From: Paenibacillus_G elgii_A
GTDB taxonomy: Bacteria; Bacillota; Bacilli; Paenibacillales; NBRC-103111
Reading direction: 5' to 3'
Length of the DNA: 64,000 nt
Assembly (NCBI GenBank): GCA_042219835.1
Contig: JBHJMN010000030.1
Location: 15,547 to 79,546, forward strand
Shown here: positions 1 through 8,570 of the stretch, one piece after another
How the letters are laid out: each line of letters opens with the position of its first letter
Numbering within the stretch: the first letter of the stretch is position 1
The notes under the pieces: generated by a model
The model's database searches: none
Seen by the model: only the letters and a program-made list of their open reading frames with translations
Told to the model about the DNA's origin: nothing
Position numbers and translations under genes: made by a program

Positions 1-12
1 TCTTATTACCGG

Positions 13-2592
13 TTAGTTTACCGTCACTAGAATGGTCGTTTTCTTGCTCGCATAGCCAACGGTGAGGGTGGCGCGTCCTTTTCCGGTCGCTTTGATCACT
101 CCGTCTTTCACATCGGCTACCCGAATGTTGGTGGAGCTCCAAAGGCCGGATACGGTCACGTCCAGATCCGAGCCGTCCATGAAGGTCGCTATTGCTTTGA
201 CATTCAGCGTTTCGCCCGGCTTCATGTTCGCGGTAACGACATCGGTCTTCAAATATTTGAGGCGGTCGATGTCGACCGGAATCGTGATGCTCTTACCATT
301 GAAGGTCGCGGAGATCGAAGCGCCGCCGGAGGCGATCGCTTTCACCAGCCCGTTCTCCACCTCAAGCAATTTGTAGTTGGTCGATTTCCATTGGGCCTGC
401 GACGTGACGTCTTTCGTCGTGCCGTCCGCCATCGTAGCCGTTAGCTGAACCTGGAAGGTGCCTCCCGTCTTCATCGGAAGATAGCGCTTGTCCGGCACCA
501 GATCCTGCACGGAACCGATGTCGACCGGGATCGACACGGTTTTTCCGCCGAATTTGGCCGTGATGGTCGTCTTGCCCCGGGCCAAGGCGGTCACGACGCC
601 TTTCTCAACCTGCGCGATCGTCGGGCTTACCGAGGTCCATTCTGCCGTACCTGCCACATCCTCGGATTTGCCGTTGGCATCGATGGAAGTTAGCTTGATC
701 GTGCGGGATTCGCCCAAGTCCATCTGAATGGAGGCCGGGTTCGCTTTCAGCGTGCTGGCCATATCGACTTGCACGGTAATCGTCACCGTCTTCGCATCGA
801 CTTTCGCGGTGATCGTCGTTTCACCCGAAGCGAGCGCCTTGATTGTGCCTTCGCTGACCGAAGCAACCGCCGGATTGGAGCTCGTCCATTCCGCATCCTG
901 CGCTACGTTGTTCGTCTTGCCGTCCGTATAGGTCGCGTCCAATTTGATCGTCCGGACGTCGCCTTTTTTCAGGACAAGGCTGGTCGCGTCCGCATTCAAC
1001 GTTTTCAATACGCCGACGGACACTTGGATGGTCGTCGAGCGGTTGCCGAACTTCGCGGTGATTGTGGCGGTACCCGTTCCGATCCCGGTAATCATCCCGC
1101 CGCGCACTTCGGCAATTTGGTCGTTGGAGGACGTCCACTCGGCTTTTTTCTCCAGACCGTCTTCGTTTACGCCGTCGGGATAAACGGCTTTCAACGTAAT
1201 TTGCTCCGCAGCGCCGATTTGGAAATTCACTTTATTCTTACTTGGTACAAGAACGTTAGGAATATCGACCAGCACTTTGGCGGTTACGGTTTTCTCGCCG
1301 TATTGGGCTGTAATCGTCGCTTCGCCCGCTTTCACGGCGGTGACTTTGCCGTTAATGACGCTGGCGATGATTTCCTTGTCGGAGGTCCACTTCGCTTGGC
1401 CGGTCACATCCTCGCTGCTGCCGTCGGCGTAGGTGGCGTCGAGCGTGAGCTGCTCCGCTTTGCCCGAATTCAATGTAACCGTATCTTTGCTCAGTTCCAG
1501 GCGGCGGGGCACGTCGACGTCAACTGTGACGGTTACGGTTTTCTCGCCGTATTTGGCTTTCACGGTCGCTTCGCCCGTTTTGTTGGCGCTAATTTTACCT
1601 TTGACGACATAAACGATCGTATCGTCGGAGGACGACCACTCTGCGCGTTCGGTAATATCTTCCGTATTTCCGTTCGGATAGGTGGCGGTCAATTTCAACT
1701 GCTCGGTCGAGCTTTTCTTCATTAGAAGGTTCTGCTTGCTCAGATCGAGCTTGATGGCGTTGTCGACGTCCACTTTAATCTTGGCCGTTTTCGTTCCGTA
1801 GGTGGCGGTAATGTTCGCCTGTCCCGGACCGTAGCCGGTTATTTTGCCTTTGAGCGCATCGGCGACATCCGCGTTGTCGGACGTCCAGTCGGCGCTTTCC
1901 GTCACGTCTTCCGTCGTTCCGTCAGGATACGTGGCGAGCAGCCGGATCGTTTCCGATTGGTTCAGCAGCAGCGAAACCCGGGATTTGTCGGCATCGACGC
2001 GCTTGACCACTTCGACGCTCAGCGGGATCGCGATCGATTGATTGCCGAACTTCGCCGTAATGGTGCCGGAGCCGGAGCCTTGGGCGGTCACCTTTCCGTT
2101 AAAGAGGGTGGCGATGGCGCCGTTGTCGATGGTCCATTCCGCTTTCGCGGTCACATCTTCCGACGAGCCGTCTTCGTAATAAGCCGTCAGCTTAACCTGC
2201 TCCGATTGGCCTTTGCGCAGATCGATTTTTTGCTTGTCTTTGATGAGCGATTTGACCCGCTTGGTCACTTTTACTTTGACGGGAACTTGCTCCGTCATAT
2301 ATTTGGCCGTAATGATCACGTCGCCTTCCGCTTTGGCCGTAATGACACCGGCGTACACCGAGGCGATGTTCGGGTCTTCGGAATTCCACTCGGTTTTGAT
2401 TGTTACCGTTTCCGTCTTTCCGTTGTCGTAAATCGCAGTGGCTGTCAGGTTGGCGGTACTGCTCACGTCCAGCGAAAGTTCATTTTTGTTCAAAACCAGC
2501 TTCGTGATAACATCCGCGGCCGATGCGCTCATGACGCCAAAACTGCACGTGCTCAAGACGACGGTAAGCAACAACAAGAACATTTTTTGCAT
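13..2592 (-). CDS. Secreted protein made of ten tandem Big_2 (bacterial Ig-like) domains
   Basis: An 859-residue exported protein. An N-terminal signal peptide (hydrophobic LLLLTVVL core, likely cleavage after SASAA near residue 26) is followed by ten tandem repeats of about 83 residues with no linker. Each repeat ends in the Big_2 pattern: an E/A-W-x-S core, an IASV-like strand, a G-x-I/V-x-A turn and a G-x-A/T-T-I-T-A-K/x-Y/F strand. No LPxTG motif, SLH domain, transmembrane tail or catalytic domain is present, so it is probably a released or wall-associated structural or adhesive protein. The ATG at 2592 is preferred over an upstream TTG at 2604, which lies only 1 nt after AAGGAGC; the ATG has a longer than usual spacing of about 13 nt. 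The family assignment is firm and the role is unknown. Confidence 0.85.
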   Translation of the reverse strand: MQKMFLLLLTVVLSTCSFGVMSASAADVITKLVLNKNELSLDVSSTANLTATAIYDNGKTETVTIKTEWNSEDPNIASVYAGVITAKAEGDVIITAKYMTEQVPVKVKVTKRVKSLIKDKQKIDLRKGQSEQVKLTAYYEDGSSEDVTAKAEWTIDNGAIATLFNGKVTAQGSGSGTITAKFGNQSIAIPLSVEVVKRVDADKSRVSLLLNQSETIRLLATYPDGTTEDVTESADWTSDNADVADALKGKITGYGPGQANITATYGTKTAKIKVDVDNAIKLDLSKQNLLMKKSSTEQLKLTATYPNGNTEDITERAEWSSSDDTIVYVVKGKISANKTGEATVKAKYGEKTVTVTVDVDVPRRLELSKDTVTLNSGKAEQLTLDATYADGSSEDVTGQAKWTSDKEIIASVINGKVTAVKAGEATITAQYGEKTVTAKVLVDIPNVLVPSKNKVNFQIGAAEQITLKAVYPDGVNEDGLEKKAEWTSSNDQIAEVRGGMITGIGTGTATITAKFGNRSTTIQVSVGVLKTLNADATSLVLKKGDVRTIKLDATYTDGKTNNVAQDAEWTSSNPAVASVSEGTIKALASGETTITAKVDAKTVTITVQVDMASTLKANPASIQMDLGESRTIKLTSIDANGKSEDVAGTAEWTSVSPTIAQVEKGVVTALARGKTTITAKFGGKTVSIPVDIGSVQDLVPDKRYLPMKTGGTFQVQLTATMADGTTKDVTSQAQWKSTNYKLLEVENGLVKAIASGGASISATFNGKSITIPVDIDRLKYLKTDVVTANMKPGETLNVKAIATFMDGSDLDVTVSGLWSSTNIRVADVKDGVIKATGKGRATLTVGYASKKTTILVTVN

Positions 2593-2728
2593 TCTAAAGC
2601 GCAAGCTCCTTCACTCCTGTTCCGTTTGTATTCGTCTGGTCAGACAATGGTACATATATCGGCATATTCGGCCCAAATCTTTAGACTTTTGTTGGATAAG
2701 GTTGTTTTGAGGACGATTTCTGCGACAC

Positions 2729-2764
2729 AAAAAAGCCGTACCGAATCGTCTTCGGCACGGCTTA
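2729..2764 (-). terminator. Rho-independent terminator of the GbsR-type gene
   Basis: On the minus strand, arms AAGCCGT and ACGGCTT with an inner CCGAA/TTCGG stem are followed by a run of T. It lies just after the stop of the regulator at 2784 and before the Big_2 gene, so the two minus-strand genes are separate transcription units. Confidence 0.8.
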
Positions 2765-2783
2765 TCATCATATATACAGCGTA

Positions 2784-3359
2784 CTACCGAGAGTCCGCTT
2801 GCGACTCCTCCTTCGGCACCAGCTTGAAAACTTCCCCGGATTCGAACGTATCGATCAAGCGTCCGAGCCACAAGTAGTAGCGGATCGCTTCTTCCAGCTT
2901 GCGGGTGTCGGTGGCGACGATGCTTTGTAGCGCCTCGTTGTCCGGATCGCTCTCCGCAAGCCGCTTCAATTCGGCTGCAGATTTGCGCAGCGCCTGCACG
3001 TTCATCTCGATGGACTTCTGCCATTTGATGACGAAAAAATCCGCGAACGTCTGGTACCAGTCCGGTTCGACCTCGTACAAATCTTTTCGCGTTCCTTTTT
3101 CCCATACTTTATGCACCATTTTGAGATCTGTCAGCGTGCGCACGCCCGTACTCATGCTCGTTTTGCTCATGCCCATCTCTTCGCCCATTTCGTCAAGCGT
3201 CATAGGCTTATCCTGAAAAAACATCATGCCGTACAAATGGCCGGTGGAAAGGGTGACGCCATATAAATCCATATTTTTTCCGATGGATTCGATTACGCGC
3301 TTACGGGCTTTTTGAACGATGCCAGCTTGTTCTTCCGTCATCCCAACCCAGTTGTTCAT
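2784..3359 (-). CDS. gbsR: GbsR/MarR-type winged-helix regulator, likely controls opuA
   Basis: A 191-residue winged-helix regulator. In Bacillus, GbsR is a choline-responsive repressor of glycine betaine synthesis and uptake genes. The middle of the protein has a MarR-like recognition region (LDEMGEEMGMSKTSMSTGVR), and a helical, W/Y-rich C-terminal half (FADFFVIKWQKS, YYLWLGRLIDTFESG) is typical of GbsR. The start has AGGAGG 11 nt upstream. It is transcribed divergently from the opuA operon across 274 bp that hold palindromic sites overlapping the opuA promoter, so control of opuA is the natural inference. No gbsAB genes lie nearby, so its ligand could be choline, betaine or something else. 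Confidence 0.8.
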   Translation of the reverse strand: MNNWVGMTEEQAGIVQKARKRVIESIGKNMDLYGVTLSTGHLYGMMFFQDKPMTLDEMGEEMGMSKTSMSTGVRTLTDLKMVHKVWEKGTRKDLYEVEPDWYQTFADFFVIKWQKSIEMNVQALRKSAAELKRLAESDPDNEALQSIVATDTRKLEEAIRYYLWLGRLIDTFESGEVFKLVPKEESQADSR

Positions 3360-3494
3360 AATTAATTATGCCTCCTGCAGATGCTGCCGCCGATAGAAGC
3401 CGTTCCGCGGCAGAATGCTTTGCCTAAAATAAATATTCTCATTGTATTGTATTGAACATGCATTTGAAAGTAAAGCTACTAGTAGGAAAGGAAT

Positions 3495-3551
3495 TTGGAG
3501 GAAATGGGAGTATTCTGTACAATACGTATGTAAAGTTTTTTCTGTACGTAC
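3495..3551 (+). promoter_or_regulatory. opuA promoter with a palindrome over the -10 box
   Basis: A -35 TTGGAG (3495-3500), a 17-bp spacer and a -10 TACAAT (3518-3523) form a plausible sigma-A promoter. A near-perfect palindrome TACAATACGTATGTA (3518-3532) covers the -10 box. The direct repeat TTCTGTAC occurs at 3513-3520 and 3540-3547, the second copy running into the palindrome GTACGTAC (3544-3551). This layout fits repression by the divergently encoded GbsR-type protein. The assignment of the regulator is inference. Confidence 0.5.
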
Positions 3552-3633
3552 GAAACAAACTTATTTCGCTTTTGACCCATCCGCCTATACACCTGTAAAC
3601 TTAAGAGCATCGAAAGAATGGGGGGATACGGCT

Positions 3634-4842
3634 TTGATCGAAGTAAAGCAATTGACCAAAATTTTCGGTCAGCATCCGGAGAAGGCGCTTGAGCTTCTTA
3701 ACCAAGGCTGGAGCAAGAAGCGTATCTTTGCGGAGACGAAACAGACCGTGGGCGTGAACCGTGCGAGCTTTTCGGTCAAAGAAGGAGAAATTTTCGTCAT
3801 TATGGGGCTGTCCGGCAGCGGCAAATCGACCCTGATCCGGCTGCTAAACCGACTGATTGAACCGACGGACGGAAGCATCCTGTTCCACGGTGAAAATATT
3901 GTAGACATGAGCGAAGAGCGGCTGCGCGAATTCCGCCGGACGGCGATGAGCATGGTGTTTCAAAAGTTCGCGCTGTTCCCGCATAAGACGGTTGTGCAAA
4001 ATGTCGAGTTCGGGTTGGAGGTGCAAAAGGTACCGGCCAAAATCCGCAGAGAAAAAGCGCGGGAAGCGCTTGCGCTGGTCGGGCTGGAGGAATGGGCGGA
4101 TCAATATCCGGACCAGTTGAGCGGCGGCATGCAGCAGCGGGTCGGTCTGGCCCGGGCGCTCGCCAATTCGCCGCAGGTCCTCTTGATGGACGAAGCGTTC
4201 AGCGCGCTTGACCCGCTGATCCGCAAGGACATGCAGGAAGAACTGCGCGAGCTGCAAGAAAAGCTGAAGAAGACGATCATTTTCATTACGCACGATTTGA
4301 ACGAAGCGCTGAGGATCGGGGATCGGATCGCGCTGATGAAAGACGGCTCCATCGTCCAGATCGGCACGCCTGAGGAGATTATGATCACCCCGGCCAACGA
4401 ATATGTAGAGAAATTTATTGAAGATGTCGATCTGTCCCGCGTATTGAACGCTTCGCATGTGATGCGCCGGCCGGAGACGATCGTGTACGATCGCGGGGGG
4501 CCGCGCGTGGCGCTGGAGCTGATGCGGGAAAACGGCATTTCCAACTTGTTTGTCGTTGACAGCGCCAAGCGGTTGCTCGGCGTACTGACGGCCGAAGACG
4601 CGGCCCGGGCGATCAGGGAGCGCCTGACGCTTGATGAGATCATCATTTCCGAGGTGCCGAAGGTATCGCCCAATACGCTGCTGAGCGACCTGTTCGATAC
4701 CGTCAGCACAAGCCGGGTGCCGGTGGCCGTAACCTCCGAAAACGGGCGGCTGCTCGGCGTCATTATTCGCGGCGCGGTGCTTGGAGCGTTGGCCGGCAAC
4801 CACGACCGGGTTCGAGAGGCGGTGACCACGGATGGGTCCTAA
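3634..4842 (+). CDS. opuAA: Glycine betaine ABC transporter ATPase OpuAA
   Basis: The ATP-binding subunit of an OpuA/ProU-type osmoprotectant importer, 402 residues. Walker A GLSGSGKST is at about 58-66, the signature LSGGMQQR at about 162, Walker B is in LLMDEAFSALD, and the H-loop follows in FITHDLNEA. Two CBS domains occupy roughly residues 285-400; in this family they sense ionic strength. The frame is open back to 3442, but the start is taken as TTG at 3634, which has GGGGGA 8 nt upstream. This gives the usual family N-terminus and length (about 400-418). It overlaps opuAB by 11 bp. Confidence 0.93.
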   Translation: MIEVKQLTKIFGQHPEKALELLNQGWSKKRIFAETKQTVGVNRASFSVKEGEIFVIMGLSGSGKSTLIRLLNRLIEPTDGSILFHGENIVDMSEERLREFRRTAMSMVFQKFALFPHKTVVQNVEFGLEVQKVPAKIRREKAREALALVGLEEWADQYPDQLSGGMQQRVGLARALANSPQVLLMDEAFSALDPLIRKDMQEELRELQEKLKKTIIFITHDLNEALRIGDRIALMKDGSIVQIGTPEEIMITPANEYVEKFIEDVDLSRVLNASHVMRRPETIVYDRGGPRVALELMRENGISNLFVVDSAKRLLGVLTAEDAARAIRERLTLDEIIISEVPKVSPNTLLSDLFDTVSTSRVPVAVTSENGRLLGVIIRGAVLGALAGNHDRVREAVTTDGS

Positions 4843-5677
4843 GCTTCCAATTGCCGAATGGGTCGAGAAATTCGTCGACTGGCTCGGCGCCTCCTTCGAG
4901 TGGCTGTTCGGCTTTATTTCTTCCTTAATCGAAGGAACGGTTGATTTGTTTTCGCTGCTGTTCCATTTTCCGCCTGCGCTAGTGCTCATCGTGCTGGTTG
5001 CATTCCTGGCTTATCGTGCGGCAGGGCTCATGCTTGGTATTTTTACCCTGCTCGGCATGCTGCTGATTGCCAACCTTGGGTTCTGGGACCATACGATGGA
5101 TACGCTCGCGCTTGTGATGACCTCGGCTTTCCTCTCGGTCATCGTCGGCCTGCCGCTCGGCATCTGGTCCGCGAGAAACAAAACGGTGCAGAACACGGTA
5201 ACGCCGCTGCTCGATTTTATGCAGACGATGCCAGCCTTCGTTTATTTGATTCCGGCGGTTACCTTCTTCGGCTTGGGCGTTGTGCCGGGCGTCATCGCTT
5301 CCGTTATTTTCGCGGTGCCTCCGACGATCCGGCTGACGAACCTTGGCATCCGCCAAGTGCCGTTCGACTTGATCGAGGCGGCTGACGCTTTCGGAACGAC
5401 GCCCGGACAGAAGCTGTGGAAGGTTCAGCTTCCGCTGGCGCTGCCTACGGTGATGGCCGGCGTCAACCAAACGATCATGCTCTCGCTGTCGATGGTCGTC
5501 ATCTCTTCGATGATCGGCGCTCAAGGGCTCGGAGCGGACGTGTATCGTGCCGTTACCCAGCTCAAGACGGGCGAAGGCTTCGAAGCGGGGCTCGCCGTCG
5601 TCATTCTGGCGATTGTGCTCGACCGGCTGACGCAGCATGCGTTTAAGAAGAAACCCAAAGGAGAGAAGAAGCATTGA
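4832..5677 (+). CDS. opuAB: Glycine betaine ABC transporter permease OpuAB
   Basis: A 281-residue membrane permease of the OpuA/ProW type. Several hydrophobic segments are visible, and the binding-protein-dependent permease loop (EAADAFGTTPGQKLWKVQLP) near residue 180 carries the EAA-G coupling motif that docks on the ATPase. The N-terminus has an amphipathic stretch before the first membrane helix, as in ProW-like proteins. The gene starts inside opuAA and its TGA stop overlaps the TTG start of opuAC, so the three subunits are translationally coupled. Confidence 0.93.
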   Translation: MGPKLPIAEWVEKFVDWLGASFEWLFGFISSLIEGTVDLFSLLFHFPPALVLIVLVAFLAYRAAGLMLGIFTLLGMLLIANLGFWDHTMDTLALVMTSAFLSVIVGLPLGIWSARNKTVQNTVTPLLDFMQTMPAFVYLIPAVTFFGLGVVPGVIASVIFAVPPTIRLTNLGIRQVPFDLIEAADAFGTTPGQKLWKVQLPLALPTVMAGVNQTIMLSLSMVVISSMIGAQGLGADVYRAVTQLKTGEGFEAGLAVVILAIVLDRLTQHAFKKKPKGEKKH

Positions 5678-6573
5678 AAAAACGAAACCGGAATCTGCTG
5701 TGGATGACGTTGTGTTTGCTCGGGGCCGCTCTGCTAGCCGTTGGGTGCGGAGCCAAGAACTCTGACACGTCGGCGTTTGTAGGGGATCAGGTCAAATATG
5801 AAATTATCGGCATCGACCCCGGTGCGGGTATTATGAAGGCAACGGGCCAGGCGCTAAAAGATTATGACTTGACCGACTGGAAGCTCGTGGAGGGCTCCAG
5901 CACGGCGATGACCGCGGCGCTGGACAGAGCGTATAAAGCGAAAAAGCCGATCATTATTACCGGTTGGACGCCGCACTGGATGTTCGCCAAGTACGACCTC
6001 AAGTATTTGCAGGACCCGAAGGGCGTTTACGGGGCGGATGAGGAGATTCATACGATCGCAAGAACGGGGCTTAAAACGGCCGAACCGTCCGCCTATGCTG
6101 TGCTTGACAAGTTCGAATGGACCGCGGCCGACATGGAGAAAGTGATGGGGGCCGTCATGGACGGTAAGAAGCCGGAAGCCGCTGCGGCCGATTGGGTGAA
6201 AGAGAACGCCGCCAAGGTGGACGGCTGGGTGAAGGACGTGCCGAAGGCTGAAGGCCGGAAGCTAAAGCTCGCCTACGTCGCTTGGGATTCGGAGATCGCC
6301 AGCACGAACGTTGTCAAGCAGGTGCTCGAATCGCGCCTCGGCTACAAGGTGGAAATGCTGCAAGTAGAAGCGGGCCCGATGTGGGCGGGCGTCGCCGGCG
6401 GAGACGTTGACGCGATCGTGGCCGCTTGGCTGCCGACGACGCATAAGGACTATTACGAGAAGTTCAAAGGCAAGTTCGAGGACCTCGGCCCGAACCTGAA
6501 AGGGACTAAAATCGGTCTGGTCGTTCCGAAATATATGGAAATGAACTCGATCGAAGATTTGAAAAAGAAGTAA
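5674..6573 (+). CDS. opuAC: Glycine betaine-binding lipoprotein OpuAC
   Basis: A 299-residue extracellular substrate-binding lipoprotein. A lipoprotein signal peptide ends in LAVGC, with Cys25 the predicted lipidated residue. The mature part has the two-lobed OpuAC fold. The Trp-rich ligand segments typical of the family are visible: TGWTPHWMF near residue 97, and GPMWAGVAGGDVDAIVAAWLP in the second lobe, where aromatic residues form the cage for the trimethylammonium head group. It starts with TTG overlapping the opuAB stop (TTGA) and is the last gene of the operon. Confidence 0.92.
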   Translation: MKKRNRNLLWMTLCLLGAALLAVGCGAKNSDTSAFVGDQVKYEIIGIDPGAGIMKATGQALKDYDLTDWKLVEGSSTAMTAALDRAYKAKKPIIITGWTPHWMFAKYDLKYLQDPKGVYGADEEIHTIARTGLKTAEPSAYAVLDKFEWTAADMEKVMGAVMDGKKPEAAAADWVKENAAKVDGWVKDVPKAEGRKLKLAYVAWDSEIASTNVVKQVLESRLGYKVEMLQVEAGPMWAGVAGGDVDAIVAAWLPTTHKDYYEKFKGKFEDLGPNLKGTKIGLVVPKYMEMNSIEDLKKK

Positions 6574-6587
6574 GACGAGGCGTTAGC

Positions 6588-6623
6588 AGACCGGACGAAC
6601 GTATGACGTTCTCCGGTCTTTTT
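6588..6623 (+). terminator. opuA operon terminator
   Basis: Arms AGACCGGA (6588-6595) and TCCGGTCT (6612-6619), with an inner GAACGT/ACGTTC stem, run into TTTTTAT. It follows the opuAC stop by 15 bp. Confidence 0.85.
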
Positions 6624-6638
6624 ATGCATAAACAAAGA

Positions 6639-6687
6639 TTTACACGATTTCCCTTCCATGATACAATGTTATTACGTAATTACGTAA
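6639..6687 (+). promoter_or_regulatory. Sigma-A promoter with 16-bp perfect palindrome just after the -10
   Basis: A -35 TTTACA (6639-6644), a 17-bp spacer and a -10 TACAAT (6662-6667). Five bases further on lies TTACGTAATTACGTAA (6672-6687), a perfect palindrome that is also a tandem repeat of TTACGTAA. It would cover the transcription start, where an ArsR-type protein would block initiation. The gene behind it encodes such a protein, so autoregulation is the simplest reading. Confidence 0.7.
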
Positions 6688-6711
6688 AATAATAAAAATG
6701 AAGGTGAATCT

Positions 6712-7848
6712 ATGAAACGAGATGCTCTTCAGGAAATCGATAAGCTGGCCGCCCGCATGTCGGAGCTTGAAAGTCTGGTTCGGCGCTGTTTGGAAGAGCG
6801 GCCGGCCAAGGCGCTTCCGACGCCTGAACCGGCTTCCGGCCGGATTACGGGAGGCTTGGTGATATCAGCAACGGATTCAAGCGAATCCGGGGAAGGAACG
6901 GTTTATTATTCCGGCCATTATGCAGGAAAGGGGCGCGCCTTCCACTGGCTGCCGCAAGAGCGGGGAATGGACGATCTGCTTCGTCTGAGTACGGACAAAG
7001 CGTCCAAAGTGCTGTCTGCGCTCGGACATAAGCAGCGGCTGGATATTTTGCGGGCCGTCGTGAACGAACCGTTATCCGGGGCTACCTTGGTGGAACGGCT
7101 GAACATGGGGACGACCGGACAGCTCTATCATCATCTGAAAGCTTTGCTTGGGGCCGATCTGCTTGTTCAAGAGCCGGGAGGAGGATATACGCTTCCCGCC
7201 CATCGGATGCTGCCGCTGTTGCTGCTGCTGGCCGCGCTCCCCGATCTGATTGACACGAGCGATTACATGGATATGACGGAGGTCCGAAGCAATGCGGGAG
7301 CTTACTTAGGACGGGAGCAAGGGGGCTATGATACGCACATTTTGTTATGGGCCGTCTTGGAAAACAGCGTGCTGGAGCATCGGGCCGGCTATTGCAGCGA
7401 AGTCCATATCTTTGTGCATGACGACTACACGGTGACCGTAGCGGATAACGGGCGCGGCATTCCGGTGCGGCCCATCCCTTCTTCGAACCTTTCGAATGTG
7501 CAGAGCGTGCTGACCGATATTGCTGCGTCGAGCGGCAATGCGCCGTTTGTTTCGCCCGGTGCGGAGAAAGGGATCGGCATCGCGGTAGTCAATGCGCTCT
7601 CCGAATCGTTGTCGGTTGAAATCAAGCGCGAAGGGAAGGTGCACCGGCAAGACTACAAGCAGGGCATCCCGCAGACGGAGCTGCTGACGGTTGGCTTGAC
7701 GGAGGCGACAGGCACGAGCGTCACGTTCCGGCCGAATCGCGAGCTGTTCGGCGCGGGCTTTGAGGGGAAACGGATCAAGGAGCGGGCATCCGAGCTGGCA
7801 GCCGCTTACCCCGGCTTGGCGGTCAAGGTTCACGGTCCTGCGCAATAA
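6712..7848 (+). CDS. ArsR-type winged helix fused to a GyrB-like GHKL ATPase domain
   Basis: A 378-residue regulator with two parts. Residues about 95-165 form an ArsR-like winged helix (KVLSALGHKQRLDILRAV, then a recognition segment GTTGQLYHHLKALL). Residues about 205-375 closely follow the ATPase domain of DNA gyrase B: an N-box LENSVLEHRAGYC, a G1 box DNGRGIPV (Asp245), a glycine-rich lid GIGIAVVNALSE, KREGKVHRQ, and GTSVTFRPN. The Mg-binding Asn is kept (Asn218), but the position of the GyrB catalytic glutamate (Glu42 in E. coli) is Ala214, so it may bind ATP without hydrolysing it. No gyrase transducer, toprim or DNA-gate part is present. RBS GAAGGTGAATCT. It is monocistronic. The role is unknown: a nucleotide-sensing repressor is an inference. 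Confidence 0.85.
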   Translation: MKRDALQEIDKLAARMSELESLVRRCLEERPAKALPTPEPASGRITGGLVISATDSSESGEGTVYYSGHYAGKGRAFHWLPQERGMDDLLRLSTDKASKVLSALGHKQRLDILRAVVNEPLSGATLVERLNMGTTGQLYHHLKALLGADLLVQEPGGGYTLPAHRMLPLLLLLAALPDLIDTSDYMDMTEVRSNAGAYLGREQGGYDTHILLWAVLENSVLEHRAGYCSEVHIFVHDDYTVTVADNGRGIPVRPIPSSNLSNVQSVLTDIAASSGNAPFVSPGAEKGIGIAVVNALSESLSVEIKREGKVHRQDYKQGIPQTELLTVGLTEATGTSVTFRPNRELFGAGFEGKRIKERASELAAAYPGLAVKVHGPAQ

Positions 7849-7870
7849 GGGGAAGTCCGCTGGCGAAATA

Positions 7871-7917
7871 AAAATGGATAGAGTTTTCAGAAATAGATCT
7901 GAATCTCTATCCATTTT
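7871..7917. terminator. Bidirectional terminator between convergent genes
   Basis: Arms AAAATGGATAGAG (7871-7883) and CTCTATCCATTTT (7905-7917), with an inner TTCAG/CTGAA stem, are symmetric with A and T tracts on both sides. It sits between the plus-strand GHKL regulator and the minus-strand HD gene and can serve both. Confidence 0.85.
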
Positions 7918-7943
7918 CGACTTGTTCGTTCTGTTCTTTTAAC

Positions 7944-8570
7944 TCAGCGGCAACGCTGAGCCAGCAACTCTTCTCTAGCCTCGATAAGCCATGGATGTAC
8001 TAGTTTCAGCTTGTCCCTCTGTTCCCAAATATGATTTAGGTAAACCAGTACAGCTCTATTTATATCGGATAAATTAATTTGTTCTTTCATTTTTTCTTGG
8101 TATGGATGTTCTCCGGGAAGCTGCCATGAAATCTTGTCGGAGACAAATAAGATCTTGTCCAGTAAACTTGATTGTGCTTTCAGGGTGGTATGGCATTCAA
8201 CGGCATTTAGTACCATATCATTTGTACAGCCAAATATGTTTTGGGCCATGTCTTTTGAAAGTTTTTGATGAACAATCCGGTGATACCTGTACTCTTCCGC
8301 CAATAGATCAATACCTAAACTTTCAGCCATACGAATCATGCAGGTTTCCGGAATGACGTTGCTTATATCATGAAGAAAAGCGGCTTGGGCAGCGAGTTCG
8401 GTGTCCAGGTCAAACCTGGTTGCTATTCGAACGGCTTCATTGGCAACTGAAACGGTATGCTGATAGGTTCCATGCTCATCATGATGCACAAAAAAACGTT
8501 CAATATCTTTCTTCATATCTCCGGTAAAAGAAATACCCTCGGTATACCTTTCGTATACGATACCCACCAC
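7944..8570 (-). CDS. HD-domain hydrolase, YqeK-like
   Basis: A 208-residue protein with an HD metal-dependent phosphohydrolase core: H-x-x-S-V-x-x-E-A near residue 38, FLHDIS with the HD pair near residue 66, further histidines in YHRIVHQ and ECHTT, and an Asp in LFVSDKI. This spacing fits the YqeK group, known to split diadenosine tetraphosphate symmetrically to ADP. It lacks the adjacent nadD/rsfS genes that usually accompany yqeK, and the length and C-terminal extension differ somewhat, so it may be a paralogue. The start is GTG at 8570 or 8567 behind GGAGG. Base composition is more AT-rich than its neighbours. Confidence 0.7.
   Translation of the reverse strand: MVGIVYERYTEGISFTGDMKKDIERFFVHHDEHGTYQHTVSVANEAVRIATRFDLDTELAAQAAFLHDISNVIPETCMIRMAESLGIDLLAEEYRYHRIVHQKLSKDMAQNIFGCTNDMVLNAVECHTTLKAQSSLLDKILFVSDKISWQLPGEHPYQEKMKEQINLSDINRAVLVYLNHIWEQRDKLKLVHPWLIEAREELLAQRCR

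Noticed and set aside
769..1725. 318-residue open frame on the plus strand inside the Big_2 gene
   Set aside because: It is the antisense shadow of the repeat protein, with no start site and Arg/His-rich composition typical of such shadows.
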